Shown here piece by piece: positions 53,636 through 64,000 of a DNA stretch of 64,000 nt. The notes beneath the pieces were generated by a model that did not search any database, was not told where the DNA came from, and saw only the letters and a list, made by a program, of their open reading frames with translations. The translations under genes and the position numbers were made by a program. Within the stretch, counting starts at the first letter, position 1; the number at the start of each line of letters is the position of its first letter. Origin of the DNA: Ianthella basta (Eukaryota; Porifera; Demospongiae; Verongiida; Ianthellidae); contig OZ025885.1 of assembly GCA_964019415.1 (NCBI GenBank), positions 391,001 through 455,000 of the forward strand. Reading direction: 5' to 3'.

Positions 53636-53668
53636 TTGTATATATGTATGTATGTATATATGTATATC
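53636..53668 (+). repeat. TATG/TATA simple repeat
   Basis: A short (TATG)n/(TA)n run (GTATATATGTATGTATGTAT). No further function is seen. Confidence 0.8.
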
Positions 53669-53740
53669 CGTCCCAGTCAACCCGAGACACCTAGATTGCG
53701 CAATAACCCGGTGTTCTCCGCAGGCACTCACGACAACAAA

Positions 53741-53863
53741 ACACTCTACTTGGCCACCATCAGCCACGAAACTGCTCAACACTCCACAGTCATTGCGGCA
53801 CCCTGCGTTCAGATTGTTAACGTTGCCCATTGCTTCAGCGAGGGCTACATGCCTGTTGGCCAT
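53741..53863 (-). CDS. Possible first exon of an unknown minus-strand gene
   Basis: On the minus strand an ATG at 53863 follows an ATATGGCGGA sequence. It opens a frame (start MANRHVALAEAMGNVNN) that reaches a GTGAGT donor-like site at about 53740. The peptide is rich in Gly, Asn and Cys and I do not recognise it. The plus strand is open in two frames over the same bases and also has an acceptor-like CTCCGCAG at 53713, so orientation is uncertain. It could be a promoter-proximal noncoding exon or a transposon end. Confidence 0.2.
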
Positions 53864-53869
53864 TCCGCC

Positions 53870-54448
53870 ATATTGGTTGACATCATTTGCCCGCTTGGCC
53901 GGGAAAAGTTTTACTGTTCACTTGGGTGAAGCGATAACGCACACTGTGTTAGCACAGCATGGACGGGCTTCCCTGGCAGCTCCAAATATGTAGGTGTCGA
54001 TTGCCCAGCTGCCATCCAGTGCTTGGTCTGGCTTGCTATCCCTTCTTTCTGATAGCCAGTGAAAGCAGATTACAGTTCGATTGCCCAAAATGTACTTGCC
54101 CTGGCCGGGTTACGCTCATGCACTGTACTTTACTGAAATAGCTAGCTATATACATTCAAGCGAGGCTGATTGCATTTTAATGTATGCCCTAGTATCACTT
54201 GTAAAATTGTCTTCATAGCTATACCTTGACTATTGTTACAGTCCACCACTTACATTGAGAAGTTGTGTGGATAGGCTGTACAGGTCCCACTCTGGATTTG
54301 TATGTATTTGGTATTGGAATGTGTCTATCCTTCAGGCCTTTACTGACTGCCTCACAGAAGAGTTCGTTTGAGGTGTTGGTGAAAGTGATTCGTAACGGTG
54401 GACGCATGTGAGGCTATGAACACAGCCACAAGACTGCCTACTTAGCTT

Positions 54449-54450
<2 letters not shown>
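53870..54450. other. Intergenic, no assigned gene
   Basis: GC-richer DNA with GTCTGGCTTGCTATCCC at 54026, related to the foldback arm at 57473. A 62-codon open frame on the minus strand (54407-54219) contains a GTAAGT at about 54256. It is not recognised and is left uncalled. Confidence 0.4.
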
Positions 54451-54501
<51 letters not shown>

Positions 54502-54502
54502 C
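54451..54502 (+). repeat. (CA)n microsatellite
   Basis: About 26 CA dinucleotides with one GCAC interruption. Confidence 0.97.
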
Positions 54503-54870
54503 ATTTGTAATACAGTATTGAAGTGCAATGCATGTGTCAATATTGCATGCAACGGACTCACTCTACACTCAGCTGCATGAAGGTAGCACGTATGCATGCG
54601 TGAGTGATCACAAATGCAGCCACAGAATATTTGGCTGAGTTCAAGCACTATACCACGAATAGTAGAGTCCATGGAACTCGATTTAGAAAGTTCAGTAATT
54701 TCAGCTCTGATTGATTTAAGTGCACATGTGAAAATAGTGTAAGTAAGCGTTTTTTACGTCATGCATGCAACTACAGATGAAATACTGATAACCAGCAGCA
54801 GACAATAATATAAAATAGATTAGCACAGCTCCTACAAAATATAAAGAATATAAAACTGTAAACGGTGGAA
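54503..54870. other. AT-rich intergenic, no gene seen
   Basis: The 3' flank of the acireductone dioxygenase gene. It contains several TGCATGCA-type palindromes (54541-54556, 54590-54600, 54760-54770). Nothing coding is recognised. Confidence 0.5.
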
Positions 54871-54874
54871 TTAA

Positions 54875-54880
54875 TTTATT
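54875..54880 (-). terminator. Polyadenylation signal AATAAA of the ARD gene
   Basis: AATAAA on the minus strand, about 75 bases after the stop codon at 54957-54955. It is the first canonical signal downstream of the gene. Confidence 0.6.
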
Positions 54881-54954
54881 CACATTAAATTTGTCAGGAA
54901 GATTAATAAAGAGCTTAATTTCTTCTTGTGTATGAACCCCATGTGTTGCCATGG

Positions 54955-57352
<2,398 letters not shown>

Positions 57353-57948
57353 CGTCACCTACAGCCGCAGCACGTCCAGGGGGCATCAAGTAATTATACC
57401 GTATGCTCCTTAACGTAATTCGCACGGAAATTGTTAATTGCCCCGCCCACTTTGCAGCCGGTGTCATTTGTAGTCTGGCTTGCTAGACCGTCCCGTAAGC
57501 GCTCGGCGTTTACGTGGGACGGTCTAGCAAGCCAGACTGTCATTTGTTGCGTAGAGCACCTGGACGCGTACGTACGTATACCCACTGGGCAGCCCCTGTC
57601 CGCTCTCTGTCGGCGCTCACCCTCACTGCTTCTTCACACACTACTCACATAGTTCAGCTGTAGAAGACCAATTCTTATGCCATGTGTCTTGTGATAGTTT
57701 AACATGCACATATCCGTGCCAGCAAGCCAATGTAAAAGCATTAATTATAACTCAATAATTATAAAAATGCTGGGGGCATCATTTTTAAGTTTCCATCTTT
57801 ACCGATTAACTGAAATATATTCATTTATATTAATATTATAATTGATGATCGATGTGACAAGCTGTTACAAGTTACAGTGCTGACAAGTGGCAGAGCTGAC
57901 AATGACAGCTGACAATGTGACAAGTGACAGAGCTGACAATGTGACAAG
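57353..57948. promoter_or_regulatory. ARD upstream region / RNF19-like 3' flank
   Basis: No coding region seen. A CCCCGCCCAC GC-box-like sequence lies at 57441-57450, a foldback element at 57472-57538 and AT-rich DNA at 57720-57850. It should contain the ARD promoter (upstream on the minus strand) and the 3' UTR of the RNF19-like gene. A canonical AATAAA for the latter was not found. Confidence 0.4.
57463..57547. mobile_element. Small foldback MITE with 9-bp target-site duplication
   Basis: The element at 57472-57538 is almost wholly terminal inverted repeat. AGTCTGGCTTGCTAGACC, continuing GTCCC, is matched perfectly by its reverse complement (23 bp) around a spacer of about 20 bp. Identical GTCATTTGT lies on both sides (57463-57471 and 57539-57547). 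A 9-bp duplication suggests a Mutator-like origin; if the boundary is read one base differently it is 8 bp, as in hAT elements. Related sequences lie at 52745 and 54026. Confidence 0.75.
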
Positions 57949-58362
57949 TCATGCAGTCGATTCGTCCTGTGTAGGAGCAATCCTTCGTCTGAAGAAGTTG
58001 CGCAGTCTGACCCTCATCTTCATGCCAAAGGAGGACGTCCACAGAATATGCAGTGGGATGATCCCGTAAATGTATGTCAGCCCAATTGGTACAATGAGGA
58101 AGGAGCCTAGCAGGCCGAGGAAGGGGGAGGCCAGACTGGAGCCCGTCACACCCAGGATGCAGGCTAAAATCTTGCGCCATTTTGTCTTGAAGTTGCGGTG
58201 GTATATCTGCACAGAGGCAACAGTGGAAACACTCACATGATGAGAGTGAACATGCTGTGGTGTAGCAGATGAAGTGCAGAGTAGTAGGACTAAGGATTGA
58301 TTCTTTTGCACACTGTATGCCGGCAAACTGACAAAGTACAGCACATCAGTGGACCTGTGCAT

Positions 58363-58455
<93 letters not shown>

Positions 58456-60425
58456 CACACACGCACGCACACACACACACACACACACCTCCATTCCAAC
58501 CAGGACTGGGATAGCAATAGTCAGTGTTGGGAACAGTATTAGCGACACAAGGAAGATGCCAAGTGGAGCCACTGCCCAAAGGATACACCTCACTATCCAC
58601 TTTCGTCGAGAGCTCCATTGCCTTTCACCCCACAATGTACAACCTGTGGGGCTGCATGTGTGAGGGGAGGGGGGGAGGGGAGGGGAGGGGAGGGAGGGGA
58701 GTGGAGAACAAATTTAAGAGTTGGGGGACAGGTGGGTGGGACAGGGGACAGTGGGGACAGATGGGGGGCAGGTTAGGGGAATGGGTGGGGGGACAGGTGA
58801 GGGACAGGTGTGGGGGACAGGTGAGGGGGATGGGTGACAATTATTTAATGATGCATAGGATACCTCAATGATGACATTCACAGACCTGGATATGCAACTT
58901 TAAACTATTAGTGTATCAAATTCCAAACTCAAAAGCAGCCTGCATGCAATCCTACGTCACATTGTCATATCATTTACTAAGTACAGTTGGTAGTGTGTGC
59001 TTCTATTTCAGGTTGACATTGTCACTCACACGAGAATGCCATGTACCAAATTCTGTGTTCATGTGCTTGTGTGCAGAGAGTACACTGAGGCTATTAATTT
59101 TAAAAAGTACTAATTTTAGCAAATTTAGTGAGTAGTAAAAATGCTAAAAATTGTACCAACAAAATTGTTTTGTACAGGCAAAAATATACACATAAAAAGC
59201 ATGAAAATCACTAAAAACAGTACCCATCAAAACCTGGGCCGTTCAAACGTTAAATGTAGTCACCTCTAAAATCAGCAGCCCTTGCACCACTGGGACTGTG
59301 TCCCTAACAGGTGTGTACATTGCATCACGTACCCTGCATAGTTTTAGCACTCTGACTGGGGTGTTGTTTTCATAACAAACCACTCATTTTGAAATGGCCT
59401 GACCTCAAAGGCAATGGACCTAAACAAAAACCCGTCAGACTATTGAAAACAAAGGTGAATTGACCGCCAGCAGCCATGTACACAGTAGGATCAATCAATC
59501 AATGGCCTTGGCCAGCAGCATTGAAAGCATCCTACAATCTGTGGACTCATTCATTCTTATGCGAATCTGCTTGTGAACAATTCACCACTATTGAGCCAAC
59601 GTAGCAATGAGCCTCCAGACACACGTACAATATGACTATTGAACATGTACTCAACTTGCCTGAAACTCCCAACACAGTGTATGTGAGGTGGGGTTGTGGA
59701 GTACGGTGACTGTTGCCATGGAGGCACACTCACCTGAGGAAGTGCATCCCGCCCACAGGGCGGAGACACAGCCAACAGAAGTCCCGCCCACAGCACACAC
59801 AGGTCATGTGGTTGCACGAACCATCCTCGATCTTCTCCACTAGCGAGTTGCAGTGTGGACACCGCTTACACCCAAGCGCTGCATCTGCAGCATTGGTGGG
59901 CGTGTTATCACGGACCACGCCCACCACAGCCGTGCCCACCCCGGTGAGGGTAGTATGCAGGGGCCGCCCCACGACCTCCCCTTGACATGGCGTTGTGTGG
60001 TACTCTGCCTTACAACGGTAGCAAGACCTTCTCAAGCATCCAGGTCGGCGGCACTGGAAGAGGTTCGGGGGACAGCGGAAGAGATCCAGAGATATTTCAG
60101 CGTATGAACAGTCTGGAGCCGGACAGAACCGAACGTGTTTCATCCCAACTAGGCACTTTCGCAAGGTGAAGTCGAGGTACTTGTTAAAGACGTCTGAGGT
60201 CGTACAGTCCTTCACTTCGTGGGGGAGAACACTGGCGCTGCATGTCGGGCAGTGAAGCTCCACGCGAGACTCTGTAATCTCAATGGTGAAGTGTCGTGTG
60301 AGACATTCGCGACAGAAACGGTGTTTGCACGAGGAAAGAGCCAACGACGAAAGGAGTGGTTTCTTTTCATAGCAAATTGGGCAGAAGAAAACCCGCTCAG
60401 TCTCAGGTGACGAAGGTGCCTCCAT
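57949..60425 (-). CDS. RBR E3 ubiquitin ligase, RNF19A/B (Dorfin)-like, 3 exons, 370 aa
   Basis: RING-between-RING ligases take ubiquitin from an E2 onto a RING2 cysteine and then to substrate; the RNF19 type is membrane-anchored. Exons on the minus strand are 60425-59734, 58651-58489 and 58206-57949, joined in frame (phases 2 and 0) with GT-AG ends. RING1 ligands are C15, C18, C33, H35, C38, C41, C59 and C62. The IBR lies at about 90-147. RING2 starts at C189 and C192, with the predicted catalytic C204 in GSCNHMTC. The exon 1/2 junction gives [12 protein letters not shown], typical of RNF19. Two hydrophobic segments follow (about 245-282 and 295-335). It ends soon after, so the long tail of vertebrate RNF19 (about 800 aa) is absent. 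Exon 2 is flanked by a C-rich tract and by (GT)n. Confidence 0.9.
58364..58488 (+). repeat. (CA)n microsatellite at the RNF19-like exon 2 donor
   Basis: About 125 bp of CA repeat with ATGC/GCACGC interruptions. On the gene strand the donor itself (GAG, then GTGTGTGTG) is the first unit of the repeat. Confidence 0.96.
58663..58830 (+). repeat. G-rich repeat, G-quadruplex candidate
   Basis: From 58663 to about 58701 there are repeated GGGGA blocks, followed by GGGGACAGGTGGGTG-type repeats to about 58830. At least four closely spaced runs of four G make a G-quadruplex possible on the plus strand. On the minus strand the same bases form a C-rich polypyrimidine tract directly before the acceptor of RNF19-like exon 2 (AG at 58653-58652). 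Confidence 0.85.
58870..59733 (-). other. Remainder of RNF19-like intron 1
   Basis: Unremarkable intron sequence with no open exon recognised. The donor CAG followed by GTGAGT is at 59733-59728. Confidence 0.6.
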
Positions 60426-60587
60426 GGTTTCCTTAAGTTAGCTTCTCTTCATGGCCTTGCGGTTCAAAGCGCCATTGTCCTACCGAGATGACGTCATATA
60501 ATTAACTATTTTTGACCACGAGGGGAATCACATTTTATATACCACCGCACCGCCCCCTTCCCCGCCGCAGCCCTCGCGGATAGAGAG
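60426..60587. promoter_or_regulatory. Bidirectional promoter between RNF19-like and PAQR4-like genes
   Basis: Only 162 bp separate the two start codons. A perfect palindromic CRE, TGACGTCA, sits at 60489-60496. TTTATATA at 60534-60541 is a TATA-like box 47 bp before the PAQR4-like ATG. GC-rich DNA (CCGCACCGCCCCC) follows it. On the minus strand ACAATGGCGCT (about 60480-60470) resembles a YY1 site. A 4-codon upstream ORF (ATGAAGAGAAGCTAA) lies in the RNF19-like leader. Confidence 0.75.
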
Positions 60588-62020
60588 ATGGTCGCTCTCT
60601 GCAAGTTACAGGACCTCCCCGGTCACCTCAAGTTTAACCCTTTTGTGTACAGAGGCTACAGACCCCCCATGAGCACCGCAGAGTGCCTGAAGAGCCTCTT
60701 CTACGTACACAACGAGACCTTCAACACTTATAGCCACGGTACGGTACGGCGCATGCCATTCGTTGTGTGTGTGCGCATTAGTTAATTGCACTCATCAAGT
60801 CGCTCAAGTGCAGCATCCATTAGTAGGGATGCAACGGGCACCGCACTTGGAGGTGGTAGAAGGTGATTCTAATGTGTCACAGTTCAGTGATGTCGTTGTA
60901 CTGTGCTTCTGAATGGCTAGTTGAGTGAGAGTTGTTGCTGAGAGTGAGAGAGATTGAATGAGGTGGCAAGGTCATGTGTAGCTTATTGTGGTAGTCGTTG
61001 CCTTTCAGAATAAGTCAGGTGAGTAACTGCCTTCATCCATGTGCCTTAACCAGTGTGACACACACAAGTGTAGCCCTAGCTGCACTCACAGTGCATGTAC
61101 ACCGATTGTTTTACTGTGCAGGCGTGTGCTCCATGAGCTCATTCAGTGGGCTGTTATAGTGTGGTATACATCACAATGGTGATTAGTCGTGTTTGTATGG
61201 GAAACTAAAGCTTAACATTCCTCAAGTTCTCTAGCTGCTTTCTCTAGCCCCATTCTCCCAACCTGTCTCTACACCCCACCTCCTCATGCACCCCATTCAA
61301 CTGACTGCATGCCATTCATGCTATACAGTGCTTCTCTCTCCTCTCCTCTCTCTTCACACAGCTTTTGTAGCTGTCTACTTTGCGCTGCAGTTTCAGAGCT
61401 ATGACATGATCTGGCAACACAGCTTTGCGAGCAAGATGTTATGTGTACTTCACATGTTGTGTGCTGTGCTTCCATTTACGTTCAGCTTCCTCTACCACCT
61501 CTTCATGCCCCACATGGGAGGAGCACAGATATACAATTGGCTACTGAAAATGGATGTATTTGGTGTGTGGTGCATTACGACAGTCGGCGCTCTCTTGTCT
61601 CTGCTACCAGCTATGCAGTGCTTCCCTGCTGTGAGGCTACTGTCCCTCTGTGTCTACCTCCCTGTCTCCTTCACCACTCTCTGGATAATGATGTATCACA
61701 ACACAGCCCGCCACAGGGTCATTGCGCTGACCATACAGTATTTTGCCCGTATAGCCATCCTCTCCTTTCGCTTATGTCCCTTTAGCTCGGGGCATCCTCT
61801 GGGCCTGTACTATGCTGTGGCAGTGGACTGTATCGCTGCTCCTGGGGCACTTGTGAATGGATTGAAGATTCCCGAGCGATTATTTCCAGGAAAGGTTGAT
61901 TACTTTGGTAATGGTCACTCTATTATGCATATTGCGGCCTTCCTTGTGACTGCACTAGGCCACAAAGCCTTTCTGCTTGACATGGAGTGGACCCTTACTA
62001 GAGAGTGTCCAGGTGTGTAG
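60588..62020 (+). CDS. PAQR4: PAQR4-like seven-transmembrane receptor, 2 exons, 269 aa
   Basis: Member of the progestin and adipoQ receptor family; PAQR4 proteins are Golgi or endomembrane seven-helix proteins linked to ceramide metabolism. Exon 1 is 60588-60738 (phase 1) and exon 2 is 61362-62020; the donor is GTACGG and the acceptor TTCACACAG. The N-terminal signature FYVHNETFNTYSH (about 38-50) is seen. The family's zinc ligands are present: H96 in SFLYHLF, and H236 and H240 in GHSIMH. Hydrophobic segments between about 52 and 250 fit seven helices. The length of 269 aa is close to the roughly 273 aa of vertebrate PAQR4. The start is the first ATG after the promoter and is directly preceded by GAGAG. 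ATTAAA at 62058-62063 may serve as poly(A) signal. The gene is divergent from the RNF19-like gene and convergent with the cathepsin gene. Confidence 0.93.
60739..61361 (+). other. PAQR4-like intron
   Basis: A 623-bp GT-AG intron. A CT-rich tract (CTTCTCTCTCCTCTCC) precedes the acceptor. No other feature is recognised. Confidence 0.85.
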
Positions 62021-62063
62021 TGGAATTGCATGTTGCAAGTGGTAGTATATAATGTATATTAAA

Positions 62064-62541
62064 TTTTGTTTCTTTATCATTTCAGTTTCCTAACCTATTT
62101 TCACCTACCGGTATAAATGTGTTTTTGGTCATTTTTTATGATTTGTAAAGCAGAACACTGATACTAGCAGATGCAGTCTCCTTTCAAAATGTCTACTTTT
62201 TGACATCACAATGAATTGCAATTGCAGTATATTATTGTACAATAAGAGCTAGCCCTTCAAGTTGTTGCATGCAATCAGTGACAGCTGTACAGGCCTGTAG
62301 CCTGGTCAGAAAATGGGGGGTTCTTGTTCAGCCTACAGGCCTGCTGTATTAGTAGTAACGTATGTGTACATATGCCACAGGAAGGCGTGCACTCTCACAA
62401 ACTGGCAATCTACTGCTATAGAATAATAGTATTAAAGCTTAAGTATAACAGCGATGCTATAACTCTCTGTTGTATATGGAATAGTTCTGCAGTTTAGTGT
62501 GGCCTATTGTAACTTGTAACTCTCTGCAGCGTTGTAGCCGT
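62064..62541. other. Convergent intergenic region with short hairpin
   Basis: Lies between the 3' ends of the PAQR4-like and cathepsin genes. CAGGCCTGTAGCCTG at 62290-62304 is inverted at 62329-62343 (13 of 15 match), with a loop of about 24 bp. No coding region is seen. Confidence 0.55.
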
Positions 62542-63589
<1,048 letters not shown>

Positions 63590-64000
63590 CTGCACAAAGG
63601 AACACATTTCGACATCACACTTATACTGCTCGCACGGCACACATTAAATCTACCCACTCTCGATGAGCCAAGTGGAGTTAGGGGCATTTGAGTGCAACTT
63701 GGTTAATTAAGCAGTATCATGCAAGTGGGGTCAGCCACTGCAGTGCCGCCTTGTTGACACCACAGACAGCCACCTGTCACTTGCACAGGACAACACCTAC
63801 ACCACATATGGCATCACTTGTCCCTAAGACTTGGGTCAATGCCAGCCAGTGTGACAGGATGCTTTGTAGTGGTAGTGCAGTTATGAAGTACTTAACTACA
63901 TTAGGGACCTGTTGTGTTGGCTACTGCAGTGCAACACTGTTCACAACACAGACAGCCACTGTAGGGGTTTGATACCCTATACATGACAAGACACTGCAGT
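63590..64000 (-). other. Cathepsin upstream intron (continues beyond window)
   Basis: No exon with a CGSCW motif is seen. A diverged tandem repeat is visible: CACTGCAGTGC followed by a CACAGACAGCCAC block at about 63737-63773 recurs at about 63923-63959 (spacing about 186 bp). The window's last bases (ACACTGCAGT) may start a third copy. Confidence 0.5.

Noticed and set aside
54219-54407. Minus-strand 62-codon open frame starting MRPPLRITFTNTSNEL, with an internal GTAAGT
   Set aside because: Looks somewhat protein-like, but no family is recognised, no acceptor or partner exon fits clearly, and it is only 62 codons; not enough to call.
57472-57538. microRNA precursor hairpin
   Set aside because: The stem is perfect and flanked by a 9-bp duplication, which fits a foldback transposon better than a pre-miRNA; no expression evidence.
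58625-58871. Pro-rich minus frame and Gly-rich plus frame
   Set aside because: Translations of the G-rich tract in RNF19-like intron 1.

Overview
The window is eukaryotic. Its genes have short GT-AG introns and encode animal-type proteins (a PAQR4-like receptor, an RNF19-like RBR ubiquitin ligase, acireductone dioxygenase and a cathepsin L-like protease). Gene density at the right end is high, introns carry long (CA)n tracts, and Penelope-like retroelement remnants with hammerhead ribozyme cores are present. I infer an invertebrate metazoan with a compact genome, possibly a sponge or other early-branching animal. The species cannot be fixed from the sequence.

Positions 1-52300 are one satellite DNA field, all in one orientation: a 30-bp monomer present in roughly 1,700 copies (length divided by 30). 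The monomer is itself three diverged 10-mers (CATCTTGTCT, CATCTTGCCA, TTTCTTACTA). The field shows tandem higher-order duplications of about 0.93, 1.2, 1.6/2.2, 2.88 and 3.12 kb. Five of six reading frames of the 30-mer lack stop codons, so the very long open frames here are not genes. Three insertion sites (2480-3858, 25515-25964, 51498-51663) hold Penelope-like-element (PLE) or hammerhead-related DNA. They include a C-terminal GIY-YIG endonuclease fragment, four hammerhead cores and a perfect 65-bp palindrome. The right edge of the satellite decays into a 10-bp periodicity.

Positions 52300-54950 are a repeat-rich transition zone with a 20-bp minisatellite, a 75-bp tandem repeat, microsatellites and one or two orphan exon-like stretches that I cannot name.

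Positions 54955-63589 carry four genes whose exons join in frame at canonical splice sites: acireductone dioxygenase (minus, 4 exons, 176 aa), RNF19-like RBR E3 ligase (minus, 3 exons, 370 aa), PAQR4-like receptor (plus, 2 exons, 269 aa) and a cathepsin L-like protease (minus, last 4 exons; the 5' part with the catalytic Cys lies beyond the window). The RNF19-like and PAQR4-like genes are head to head across a 162-bp shared promoter with a perfect TGACGTCA element. No operon or shared pathway is implied: one gene acts in methionine salvage, one in ubiquitination, one in membrane receptor or ceramide metabolism, and one in lysosomal or secreted proteolysis.
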